From: Ruminococcus flavefaciens
GTDB lineage: Bacteria > Bacillota > Clostridia > Oscillospirales > Ruminococcaceae
Length of the DNA: 57,296 nt
Assembly: GCA_002371825.1 (NCBI GenBank)
Contig: DFHF01000030.1
Span: forward strand, 1 to 57,296
Direction: 5' to 3'
Shown: positions 9,674 to 17,390 of the stretch, piece after piece
Layout: the number at the start of each line of letters is the position of its first letter
How positions within the stretch are numbered: position 1 is the first letter of the stretch
Notes under the pieces: generated by a model
The model's input: only the letters and a program-made list of their open reading frames with translations
Database searches by the model: none
Told to the model about the DNA's origin: nothing
Made by a program: the position numbers and the translations under genes

Positions 9674-10295
9674 TATCAACACTCCTTATCTCTTTTTTCT
9701 CTCTTGTCAGAAGCTTTCTGATCCAGCGGTAAGCACCGCACATCAGCCCGAGGAAGATAAAGCCTCCGAATGGCTGAGAGAGCCCGAAAACAGGCATATC
9801 CACATCTGCTACACGACCGTTTATAGTACCATATGCGAAGAGCTCACGGATAAATCCGGTCAAAAGCATTACGATATCGAATCCGACGACATAGAACAGA
9901 AGTGAAAAGAACATCTTTGTTCGCGGCATACGGAAGAACTTTGCTTCCGACTGAAGAACGATCAGCGAATTTACCGCAAGAAGAGGAAAATAGATACCGA
10001 TCCTGTCGATAGCCCCACGATAGAATTCGTGTGTTGCAACCTTTACAGGAATGAACACAAGCGAAGAGATCAGTGCGTAAAAAATTATCTTCACCGTATA
10101 CGGCAGCTTTTTCGGTACAAATGATCCGATAAGCATGGAAAGTATGGTTATAGAACTGAAAGCGTAGCTTAAAGCTTCCGCATTTTTCAGAGTATCTCCG
10201 CATATTATTACCGGAGATATGACCATTAATGAGGAAAGCACCATATTATCGCCCAGTATTCCGTCAAAAACGGAGGTTTTACGATTATTCATCAT
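9657..10295 (-). CDS. RnfE-like membrane protein lacking both cluster cysteines
   Basis: Integral membrane protein of the RnfE/RsxE (NqrD) family, 212 residues. The match is visible in DNMVLSSL (about 16-23), IYFPLLAVNSLIV (101-113), the RELFAYGTI segment (150-158) and FGLSQPFGGFIF (170-181). The two cysteines that hold the family's shared [2Fe-2S] cluster lie in LGLCP and VTNCI. Here they read VISP (Ser27) and AVNS (Ser110). The ATG at 10295 is preceded by GGGGAGG, and the gene starts inside the end of the RnfD-like gene. It therefore keeps the fold and topology but not the redox ligands. A role as an ion or small-molecule channel, or as a scaffold, is speculation. Confidence 0.8.
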   Translation of the reverse strand: MMNNRKTSVFDGILGDNMVLSSLMVISPVIICGDTLKNAEALSYAFSSITILSMLIGSFVPKKLPYTVKIIFYALISSLVFIPVKVATHEFYRGAIDRIGIYFPLLAVNSLIVLQSEAKFFRMPRTKMFFSLLFYVVGFDIVMLLTGFIRELFAYGTINGRVADVDMPVFGLSQPFGGFIFLGLMCGAYRWIRKLLTREKKEIRSVDNVSDK

Positions 10296-11364
10296 TATTA
10301 TCCTCCCCTTCTTCCGGAGCATCATTGCTTTCTGACAGCTCTTCTATCATTTTATTTACGACATCCTCATCTGATATCTCCTGCTTATCAGGGACTGTCT
10401 CCTCTTGAACAGGGGGCTCCTGAGTTTCAGCAGGAATGGGAGCTGCATCTGCTGTATCTATCTTCTTTTCAAGATTCTTGAAAGCTAATGCAGCCGGCGT
10501 AAACAGAACGGACACAATAACTATGGCATTTTCAAGAGCTTTCGTCAGAACGAGAATATACGAGAATACTCCTATAAAAAGTCCATAGAAGAATGCGAAA
10601 TATTCCCTTCTCGGAGCGATCCTGCGGTCTGCAACGATATAAATGGAAGCAAACAGTACCATATTCATCATCAGGTTATACTTGACGGATTCAGATCTTG
10701 TTCCGGCCACCGGTGTTACAGCTGCAAACAGTGCAGTTCCCAGAACAGAGCCAAGAAATGCGCCTGCTGAGATATTTCTCCTGAAAATGAGCATAACAGC
10801 TGCTACAATAAGCAGAAGTATGCTTACCGCACCTGCCGGTCCGGAAAAATTACCGAGAAGCAGCTCGAAATCTGTATGATCCACCTTTCCGGTAGTGTTA
10901 TATACATAGCTTGCTGAACTTACAAGTCCATCAGGATCTGAGAATATACCTGTCTTAGTGTGCGGCTCGGGATAGAGCAGCAGTTTTCTGCCCCATGATG
11001 TCAGCACAAAAACGTAAGCGGCTGCAGCCGGCGAAAAGATCATATTCCGCCTTCCGCCAAAGACGTTTTTCGCAGCTATGACTGCAAAAACCGAAGCAAT
11101 AGCAGCTATCCTGAAATCTATGACCGGAGACATCATAAGTGCGATAACAAGAGCGTCTGACGTACAGGTAAGGTCGTCAGCAGTGAATTTTCTTTTCATC
11201 AGTCTGAGACAAATTATCTCAGCAGCAGCTGAAAAGCATACACATACTCCTGCCAGCACCAGTGAACGGGCTCCATAATAGAAATAGGACATAAGCTCAA
11301 GTACAAGCAACGTTATCATCAGGTCGATCCAGACAAGTCTTTCCTTTCTGAAAGATCTAACCAT
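10285..11364 (-). CDS. RnfD-like membrane protein with acidic C-terminal tail
   Basis: Member of the RnfD/NqrB family, 359 residues with about eight membrane helices. Family landmarks are TSDALVIALMMSP (about 68-80), AAKNVFGGRRNMIFSPAAAA (97-116), ELLLGNFSGPAGAVS (167-181) and ADRRIAPR (245-252). Family members carry covalent FMN on a threonine in an S/T-G-A-T motif just before the LGN segment. Here the nearest sequence is SSASY (149-153), so the flavinylation site looks degraded. Residues about 303-359 form a Pro/Glu/Asp-rich tail not usual for the family. It begins 2 bp after the rpe stop with GGAAGG upstream, so it is probably coupled to rpe. No rnfC or rnfG is adjacent. Confidence 0.78.
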   Translation of the reverse strand: MVRSFRKERLVWIDLMITLLVLELMSYFYYGARSLVLAGVCVCFSAAAEIICLRLMKRKFTADDLTCTSDALVIALMMSPVIDFRIAAIASVFAVIAAKNVFGGRRNMIFSPAAAAYVFVLTSWGRKLLLYPEPHTKTGIFSDPDGLVSSASYVYNTTGKVDHTDFELLLGNFSGPAGAVSILLLIVAAVMLIFRRNISAGAFLGSVLGTALFAAVTPVAGTRSESVKYNLMMNMVLFASIYIVADRRIAPRREYFAFFYGLFIGVFSYILVLTKALENAIVIVSVLFTPAALAFKNLEKKIDTADAAPIPAETQEPPVQEETVPDKQEISDEDVVNKMIEELSESNDAPEEGEDNNDE

Positions 11365-11366
11365 AC

Positions 11367-12017
11367 TCAGGCCTTCCTCAGCTTTCCTGCTGCATCGGCC
11401 ATATTTTCGGCCTTAAAAAGGTAGCTTCCCGAAACAAGAACATCTGCACCGCAGGTTGATGCCTCTATTCCGGTAACGTCATTGATACCGCCGTCGACTT
11501 CTATTCTTATGTCAAGTCCGAGTTCATCGATACGCTGTTTTATAGCTTTGACCTTTTCCATAGTCTCAGGGATAAAGCTCTGACCGCCGAATCCCGGTTC
11601 AACAGTCATAACGAGGACCATTGAGAGTTCATTCAGATAATCATATACTGCTTCTGGAGGAGTTGCAGGCTTTATAGCCAATGCAGCCTTTGCTCCGGCA
11701 GCTTTTATCTCTCTGATCGTCTCGCCGATATCACTTTCGCTCTCGGTATGGAACGAGATAATATCAGCTCCGGCTTCGGCAAAACGTCTGACGTACCTGA
11801 TCGGATCAATGATCATCAGGTGAACATCAAGTGTTATGTCAGTTATCTTCCTGACCTGTTCAAGGATAGGAAGTCCATATGAGATATTGTTTACAAATAC
11901 ACCGTCCATAACATCGAAATGCAGCATATCAATACTGCTGTTTTCGAGTTTTCTGACTTCTTTTTCAAGATTCAGCATATCTGCACTAAGAACAGACGCT
12001 GATACAAGATTTTTCAA
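11367..12017 (-). CDS. rpe: Ribulose-phosphate 3-epimerase
   Basis: Interconverts ribulose 5-phosphate and xylulose 5-phosphate in the non-oxidative pentose phosphate pathway; cytosolic TIM barrel. SASVLSADM at the N-terminus, LHFDVMDGVFV (about 32-42), DVHLMI, VEPGFGGQSFI and VDGGIN are the family's metal- and phosphate-binding signatures. It has 216 residues, the usual size. The start is a TTG (12015-12017) preceded by a modest GGAAGAAG. It is the first gene of the minus-strand operon, with a good promoter upstream. Confidence 0.96.
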   Translation of the reverse strand: MKNLVSASVLSADMLNLEKEVRKLENSSIDMLHFDVMDGVFVNNISYGLPILEQVRKITDITLDVHLMIIDPIRYVRRFAEAGADIISFHTESESDIGETIREIKAAGAKAALAIKPATPPEAVYDYLNELSMVLVMTVEPGFGGQSFIPETMEKVKAIKQRIDELGLDIRIEVDGGINDVTGIEASTCGADVLVSGSYLFKAENMADAAGKLRKA

Positions 12018-12088
12018 TTTATCACTTCTTCCGGATTACACAGCCTTCAAATCTGCTGATTGTAAATCACATTTTTTCATACACTTTT

Positions 12089-12117
12089 ATTATATAATAT
12101 TTCTTCCTTTTCGTCAA
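12089..12117 (-). promoter_or_regulatory. SigA-type promoter of the rpe operon
   Basis: On the minus strand: TTGACG (12112-12117), 17-bp spacer, TATAAT (12089-12094), about 70 nt upstream of the rpe TTG. It probably drives rpe, the Rnf-like genes and downstream members, since I see no terminator before dnaE. Confidence 0.85.
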
Positions 12118-12269
12118 TATGCTGAAATTGTTTTTTTCTTTTACCTTTTTCAATTATGCACTTTTTTTGAATATTAGCACTGATAATGAATATTTCCATA
12201 GATCCCTTTGTAATAATGTTCAAGCCCTCTTTCATATTTTTATATAAAATATACTGCGGAGGTATTTAT

Positions 12270-12953
12270 ATGCTGCTGGATCTTTTAAAACACATATTTG
12301 TTTTCGCACTCCATATCGATAATAATACTGTATTTCCAAAACCGCTTTCAAAGAGTGAGGAGAAAGAATGCTTTGAAAAAATGGCTTCAGGCGATAAACA
12401 GGCAAAAAATGAGCTTATCGAGCATAACCTCAGGCTTGTTGCACACATTGTGAAAAAATATTCTTCAAATCCGTCGGATCAGGACGAACTTATTTCCGTC
12501 GGCACTATAGGACTGATAAAAGCTGTGACTTCCTTCGATCACACCAAAGGAGCAAAATTTGCTACATTCGCAAGCCGCTGCATAGAGAATGAGATACTGA
12601 TGAACTTCCGTTCAGCCAGAAAATCTGCCGGAGATGTCTACATGAACGAGCCGGTAGAGACTGATAAAGACGGAAATGCTCTTACACTTCTTGATCTTAT
12701 CGACGATGGGACGGATATCCATGAACAGGTTGATAATCTTATTCGCTCAAAGCTTCTGTACAGTTTCCTTGATAAGTGCCTTAACGAAAGAGAACACCGG
12801 ATAATCATTTACAGATACGGGCTTTACGGGATACATCCCCATACTCAGAGTGAGACCGCAGAAAAGCTCGGTATTTCAAGGTCATATGTTTCAAGAATAG
12901 AAAAGAAAGCTATCGAAAAGCTTAGAAAAATGTATGATTCCACACCTTTCTGA
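12270..12953 (+). CDS. sigK: RNA polymerase sporulation sigma factor SigK
   Basis: Sigma-70 family factor with the SigK hallmarks: NNTVFPKPLS after a hydrophobic leader, IEHNLRLVAHIVKKY (region 2.1), LISVGTIGLIKAVTSFD (2.2), FATFASRCIENEILM (2.3-2.4) and the region 4.2 helix-turn-helix LGISRSYVSRIEKKA. The first 18 or so residues (MLLDLLKHIFVFALHI) look like the pro-sequence that tethers pro-SigK to the mother-cell membrane until cleavage. The ATG at 12270 has GCGGAGG 7 nt upstream; an in-frame upstream ATG (12186) lacks a ribosome site. The gene is continuous, so it is not split by a skin-type element. It implies sporulation genes in this genome. I could not assign its promoter. Confidence 0.9.
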   Translation: MLLDLLKHIFVFALHIDNNTVFPKPLSKSEEKECFEKMASGDKQAKNELIEHNLRLVAHIVKKYSSNPSDQDELISVGTIGLIKAVTSFDHTKGAKFATFASRCIENEILMNFRSARKSAGDVYMNEPVETDKDGNALTLLDLIDDGTDIHEQVDNLIRSKLLYSFLDKCLNEREHRIIIYRYGLYGIHPHTQSETAEKLGISRSYVSRIEKKAIEKLRKMYDSTPF

Positions 12954-12956
12954 GTG

Positions 12957-12985
12957 TTGACGGCATTTGTGAGATGTGGTACAAT
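12957..12985 (+). promoter_or_regulatory. SigA-type promoter of the small HD gene
   Basis: TTGACG (12957-12962), 17-bp spacer, TACAAT (12980-12985), immediately after the sigK stop. The next gene is therefore expressed independently of sigK. Confidence 0.8.
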
Positions 12986-13033
12986 AATGTTATAAATCAT
13001 ATCCATAAGCACAATAATTTCCGGAGGTCAGTC

Positions 13034-13477
13034 ATGATATACACTCCCCTTACGATAAAAGCCCTCAAGCTGTCCTATCAAGCTCATGAAGGCCAGTTTG
13101 ATAAAGCAGGAGTCCCCTATATTTATCATCCATATCACATAGCGGAGCAAATGGAGAATGAGTATACAGTATGTGCCGCACTTCTGCATGATACTGTTGA
13201 GGACACATTTGTTACTTTAAATGATCTATCTGGTATTTTTCCATCGGAGATCGTTCGTGCCGTCGGGCTTCTTACCCATGAAGATCACGTTCCGTACATC
13301 GAATATATCAGGAGGATAAAGTCTGACCCAATTGCAAAAGCGGTGAAAATCGCCGACCTTCGCCACAATTCCGACCAGACCCGCTTTGCAGGAGTTAAGA
13401 ATGTGAACGAAAACAAGCTCAGACAGCTTCGGGAAAAGTATGAAAATGCGCTGGAGCTCCTTCTTGCTGAGGACTAA
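13034..13477 (+). CDS. Small HD-domain protein, ppGpp hydrolase-like (SpoT-type HD only)
   Basis: A single HD domain of 147 residues matching the hydrolase half of RelA/SpoT. It has HEGQFDKAGVPYIYHP (18-33), the metal-site ALLHDTVEDT (49-58; His52, Asp53) and IADLRHN near residue 113. Stand-alone versions (MESH1-like or small alarmone hydrolases) remove pyrophosphate from (p)ppGpp using Mn2+. The substrate here is inferred from similarity, and another nucleotide is possible. The ATG at 13034 has CGGAGG 6 nt upstream. The genome also has a full-length Rel (49669-51969). It is monocistronic by its own promoter, though only about 50 bp precede the next promoter. Confidence 0.75.
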   Translation: MIYTPLTIKALKLSYQAHEGQFDKAGVPYIYHPYHIAEQMENEYTVCAALLHDTVEDTFVTLNDLSGIFPSEIVRAVGLLTHEDHVPYIEYIRRIKSDPIAKAVKIADLRHNSDQTRFAGVKNVNENKLRQLREKYENALELLLAED

Positions 13478-13529
13478 AATAACAAATCCGAACTTAGACT
13501 GTCCATATCTGATTGTTAAAATTGCAGGA

Positions 13530-13558
13530 TAGACAGACTGAAAAAAATGTGGTATAAT
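13530..13558 (+). promoter_or_regulatory. SigA-type promoter of the dnaD-dnaI pair
   Basis: TAGACA (13530-13535), 17-bp spacer, TATAAT (13553-13558), about 30 nt before the GTG start of the DnaD-domain gene. Confidence 0.8.
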
Positions 13559-13589
13559 TGTGCTTAAAGTAATCTTTGGAGGAATGATC

Positions 13590-14588
13590 GTGGATTTCAA
13601 AGCAAACAGCGGTGTATGGGGAACTATGTTCGGTGTCCCATGTATTGTCGCAGATAATTTCCTGAAACTTGCAACCGGTGAACAGCTCAAGGTGCTGCTC
13701 TACATACTGAGATGCGCCGGAAGAAGCTGCTCGGATGAAGAAATAGCAATGAATACCGGAATTTCTGTGCAGCAGGCAGCAGATGCTGTTATGTTCTGGG
13801 AGCAGGTCAATGTCCTTATCCCTCAGTCACCTTCTCCTGTAAGCACGATCATGAACTCGCCTCAGCCGGTACAAACAGAGGCTGTAAATGAGATCAAAGC
13901 GCCGGAACCTATTCCTGAACAGACTGAAAATATTAAATCTGTTCCAAGACAGAAGCAGAATCTCAATCCTTCTGAAATAGCAAAAATGATCTCAGAATCA
14001 AACGAGATCGCTGAGCTTTTTAAGATCACTGAGGCTGCTCTTGGCACTCTGAGCCATACTCAGCAGAACTCTCTTATATGGATGTACAGCTACCTTGGCC
14101 TGAAACTCGAAGTAATTGTTACACTGATATACTATTGTATCTCAATTGAAAAAACAAGCTCCGGGTATATTGAAAAGATAGCCTGTGACTGGGCAGATAA
14201 TGATATAAATACCCTTAATGCCGCACAGGAGGAAGTTCAAAGGCTGACTATGTTCAACGACTTCACCGGCAAGATCATGAAGAAATTTGAAATGATACGC
14301 CGTCCTACTCCAAAGCAGAATGAATTTATTGAGCAGTGGAAGAATGCCGGATTCAGTCTTGATCTTATAGGATATGCCTATGAGAAAACTATTGAGCAGA
14401 TCAATAAGCTTTCATTTGATTATATCAATAAGGTTCTTCTTTCGTGGAAAGACAACGGATTTACTACAGTAAAGCAGGTCCGTGATGCTGAAAATGATTA
14501 CAAGAATAATCGCGGAAAAAAATCAAAGAACAGCGGCGGCTCAGGTTCCGATGTTGACAAATACAAAATTGTTATAAATAAATTCTGA
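13590..14588 (+). CDS. DnaD-domain replication protein
   Basis: A 332-residue protein in two parts. The N-terminal winged-helix-like segment contains FMKLATGEQLKVLLYI-type sequence (FLKLATGEQLKVLLYIL, about 24-40). After a Pro/Gln-rich linker (about 75-130) come one or two DnaD/DnaB C-terminal domains (about 145-310), ending in YINKVLLSWKDNGFTTVKQV. DnaD-type proteins act in primosome assembly before helicase loading. The adjacent downstream helicase loader supports that role. I choose GTG 13590 because GGAGG lies 7 nt upstream; the ATG at 13584 is only 1 nt from the same site. Confidence 0.85.
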   Translation: MDFKANSGVWGTMFGVPCIVADNFLKLATGEQLKVLLYILRCAGRSCSDEEIAMNTGISVQQAADAVMFWEQVNVLIPQSPSPVSTIMNSPQPVQTEAVNEIKAPEPIPEQTENIKSVPRQKQNLNPSEIAKMISESNEIAELFKITEAALGTLSHTQQNSLIWMYSYLGLKLEVIVTLIYYCISIEKTSSGYIEKIACDWADNDINTLNAAQEEVQRLTMFNDFTGKIMKKFEMIRRPTPKQNEFIEQWKNAGFSLDLIGYAYEKTIEQINKLSFDYINKVLLSWKDNGFTTVKQVRDAENDYKNNRGKKSKNSGGSGSDVDKYKIVINKF

Positions 14589-14605
14589 AAGAAAGGTGAG
14601 ATAGC

Positions 14606-15571
14606 TTGGACAGCGCTGTTTTTGAACGTGCTCAGGCAATAATGACTACAAGGCGAATGAAGGCTGTAAGCGAAAACGACCAAAGGATCGCCGAGGTCAA
14701 TAAAAAACTTCCTCAAATCAAGGAGATCAATGATGCACTTTTCAGTACAGGAAAAGAGCTTATCACTTTGATAACCGAGAGCAGAAATACCGATGTATCC
14801 CGAAAAATCGAAGAACTCAGGAGAAATAATCTCGGTGCACAGGAAATGTCGAGAAAGATCCTTACTGATAACGGCTATCCTGCTGATTACCTCGATATGC
14901 ACTATTCCTGCCCTAAGTGCCATGATACCGGCTACTGCGGGAACGAATTCTGCGAGTGCTTCAAGCAGCTCTGCGGCAAGCTTTCTGCCGATGAACTGAA
15001 TAAAAGTGCTCATCTCAAGCTTTCCAGCTTCGATTCCTTCAGCCTTAGCTATTATAAAGGTGACGACTACTTTACTATGAAAAATATATCTGAATTCACG
15101 AGGCAATATGCCGAGACTTTTACATCAGATTCATGCAGTATACTGATGTTCGGAAATACCGGTCTTGGAAAAACTCATCTTTCACTGGCTATTGCTAATC
15201 GTGTTCTTGAAAAAGGATATAGCGTCATATATGATTCAGTCATCAATATTCTGAGGAAGATCGAGCAGGAGCATTTCAGCCGGGAGCATTCTTCCGAAAT
15301 GATCGATCTTGTAATGAATACCGATCTTCTGATAATGGATGACCTCGGTACTGAATATGAATCGACATTCTACAGTGCGACAATATATAACATCATTAAT
15401 TCCAGACTGAACAGAGGCAAGCCTACCATAATCAGCACGAATCTTGACTTCGACGGCATAAGCAGACGATATGAGAGCCGTGTTGTATCAAGAATAGTTT
15501 CTGTTTACAAATGTCTTGAATTCAAGGGCGAAGACGTTCGTCTGCAAATGCGGGCTGAGGAAATGCGATAA
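14606..15571 (+). CDS. DnaI/DnaC-type helicase loader ATPase
   Basis: AAA+ ATPase that loads the replicative helicase DnaB. The N-terminal helical region (1-95) is followed by a zinc-binding-type cysteine cluster (CPKC at 102-105, CGNEFCEC at 111-118, Cys123), the Walker A motif GNTGLGKT (183-190) and Walker B LLIMDDLG near residue 248. It has 321 residues. The start is TTG at 14606 with AAAGGTGA upstream, 17 bases after the DnaD-domain gene stop. The two probably form an operon, as dnaB(B. subtilis)/dnaI do. Its partner helicase gene is at 29937. Confidence 0.9.
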   Translation: MDSAVFERAQAIMTTRRMKAVSENDQRIAEVNKKLPQIKEINDALFSTGKELITLITESRNTDVSRKIEELRRNNLGAQEMSRKILTDNGYPADYLDMHYSCPKCHDTGYCGNEFCECFKQLCGKLSADELNKSAHLKLSSFDSFSLSYYKGDDYFTMKNISEFTRQYAETFTSDSCSILMFGNTGLGKTHLSLAIANRVLEKGYSVIYDSVINILRKIEQEHFSREHSSEMIDLVMNTDLLIMDDLGTEYESTFYSATIYNIINSRLNRGKPTIISTNLDFDGISRRYESRVVSRIVSVYKCLEFKGEDVRLQMRAEEMR

Positions 15572-15591
15572 TATCTGCAATAAAAAAATAC

Positions 15592-15634
15592 ATCCCCGAA
15601 ACGGTAACGTTCTTACCGCTTCGGGGATTTTGTT
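15592..15634 (+). terminator. Intrinsic terminator after the helicase loader
   Basis: Stem from ATCCCCGAA + ACGGTAA (15592-15607) to TTACCG + CTTCGGGGAT (15613-15628), followed by TTTTG. It lies between convergent genes and could also serve the ABC genes on the minus strand. Confidence 0.8.
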
Positions 15635-15650
15635 TCTTAAAAAAATTGTT

Positions 15651-17390
15651 TCAGGTGGCAAACTGACTGTTATATAGTTCAGAATAAAAACCGCCTTTTT
15701 TCATCAATGCAGCATGATCGCCCTGTTCGATGATATTGCCGTTTTTCATAACAAGTATCGTATCGGCATTTTTTATAGTGGATAGTCTGTGTGCGATAAC
15801 AAAGCTTGTGCGGCCTTCCATAAGCTTGACAAAAGCTTTCTGTATCCTTTGCTCTGTACGAAGGTCTATAGAACTTGTAGCCTCATCAAGAATAAGCATC
15901 GGCGGGTCCATAAGCATTATCCTTGCTATACAGATAAGCTGCTTCTGTCCCTGTGATAAGCCGCTGTCTTCACTTATGACTGTATCATAGCCTTCAGGAA
16001 GACGCTTTATGAATCCGTGAGCATATACTGCTTTTGCAGCCTCTATTATCTGTTCTCTTGTGGCATCCGGAGCTCCGTAGGATATATTTTCTGCAACAGT
16101 TCCTGTAAATACCCATGTTTCCTGGAGCACCATTCCAAAACTGCTTCTGAGACTGTCACGGGTTATTTCCGATATGTCTTTGCCGGAGACAGTTATCTGT
16201 CCGCTGTCTATGTCATAAAACCTCAGAAGGAGATTGATGATAGTGGATTTTCCGCAGCCAGTTGGACCGACTATCGCTACACGCTCACCTGCCTTAACAT
16301 CAAGTGTAAAATCCTGTATCAGCTTCACCTTGGGATCATACGAAAAATAAACATTTCTGAAGCTGAGGTCACCTCTGCATGATGACAGTAATTCTTTATC
16401 AGTATCATCACTTACCTCCTCTTCGTCCAGAACATCAAATACTCTCTGAGCGGAAGCAATTGCATTCTGCAGTTCGGCAAATACTCCGGATATCTCATTA
16501 AAAGGCTTGGTGTATTGATTGGAATATGCGAGGAAGCTTGAAAGCTTTCCAACGGACATTTTTCCGACAAACGAAGTGTATCCTATTGCGCCTAAAGCTC
16601 CGAGAAGACCTACAGCAGCGTAGATAAGTCCGTTGACAAATCTTGTAGTCGGGTTTGTCATAGAACTGAAAAATGTGGCTTTAGCACCGACTTTGCCGTA
16701 CTCACTGTTTATTTTATCGAATCTCTCAATAGCCCTGTCATCATATACAAAAGCCTTGACAAGCTTTTGATTTCCAGCCATTTCCTCAGCAAGGGCAACC
16801 ATATCCCCTCTTAGCTTAGACTGCTTCATGTATGAGTTATGAGTTGCTTTTGTAATTTTTGATGCCGCCAGAAAGGACAATGGAGTCATAAAAACAACTA
16901 CAAGGGCTATTTTGAAATTTATCGTCATCATAAAGATGAGTGTTCCGATTATGGTTATTACTCCGCTGAAAAACTGCGTAAAGCCCTGCAGAAGGCCGTC
17001 GGAGATGATTTCTATGTCGTTAATGACACGGCTGGTAAGCTCACCCTTGGAGTGCCTGTCAATATACCTGAGCGGTACTCGTTCAAGCTTATTGAAAATA
17101 TCAGCACGAAGATCACGCACCGTAAGAAATGCAAGCTTATTTGTGCACAGGCTCATGAACCACTGGAAAAGTGCACTGGAAACAACGATCACAGCCAGAA
17201 ATAATACGATTTTCCTTAGCTTTTCAAAGTCTACATTATCCCTGCCAATGCAGCAGTCAACAGCTTCACCGATGAAAACCGGAACGGCCAATGAGAGAGA
17301 TACTCCGGCTGCTGCAAAAATTACAGTCATAACAAAGTAACCGATATATGGTCTTGCGTATGCAAAGACTCGGCGGAGAGTTTTAAGCAT
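15651..17390 (-). CDS. ABC exporter half-transporter, catalytically complete subunit
   Basis: Type IV ABC exporter with six membrane helices (residues 1-320) then a nucleotide-binding domain. Walker A GPTGCGKST is near residue 377, the signature LSQGQKQ near 483, Walker B MLILDEATSSID near 503, and the switch IAHRLST. Both the catalytic Glu and the switch His are present. The ATG at 17390 has GGGGGAG 7 nt upstream, while an upstream ATG (17411) lacks a site. It is the second gene of a pair whose stop and start nearly touch. With the partner it should form a heterodimeric exporter of the BmrC/BmrD or TM287/288 type. Substrate unknown. Confidence 0.9.
   Translation of the reverse strand: MLKTLRRVFAYARPYIGYFVMTVIFAAAGVSLSLAVPVFIGEAVDCCIGRDNVDFEKLRKIVLFLAVIVVSSALFQWFMSLCTNKLAFLTVRDLRADIFNKLERVPLRYIDRHSKGELTSRVINDIEIISDGLLQGFTQFFSGVITIIGTLIFMMTINFKIALVVVFMTPLSFLAASKITKATHNSYMKQSKLRGDMVALAEEMAGNQKLVKAFVYDDRAIERFDKINSEYGKVGAKATFFSSMTNPTTRFVNGLIYAAVGLLGALGAIGYTSFVGKMSVGKLSSFLAYSNQYTKPFNEISGVFAELQNAIASAQRVFDVLDEEEVSDDTDKELLSSCRGDLSFRNVYFSYDPKVKLIQDFTLDVKAGERVAIVGPTGCGKSTIINLLLRFYDIDSGQITVSGKDISEITRDSLRSSFGMVLQETWVFTGTVAENISYGAPDATREQIIEAAKAVYAHGFIKRLPEGYDTVISEDSGLSQGQKQLICIARIMLMDPPMLILDEATSSIDLRTEQRIQKAFVKLMEGRTSFVIAHRLSTIKNADTILVMKNGNIIEQGDHAALMKKGGFYSELYNSQFAT

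Noticed and set aside
12186..12260. SigE-type promoter (GAATATT as -35) for sigK
   Set aside because: No acceptable CATA-type -10 follows at 13-15 bp, so I did not annotate it.
12186..12269. Longer start for sigK at ATG 12186
   Set aside because: There is no ribosome site there, and the ATG at 12270 has GGAGG at good spacing and gives the normal SigK length.
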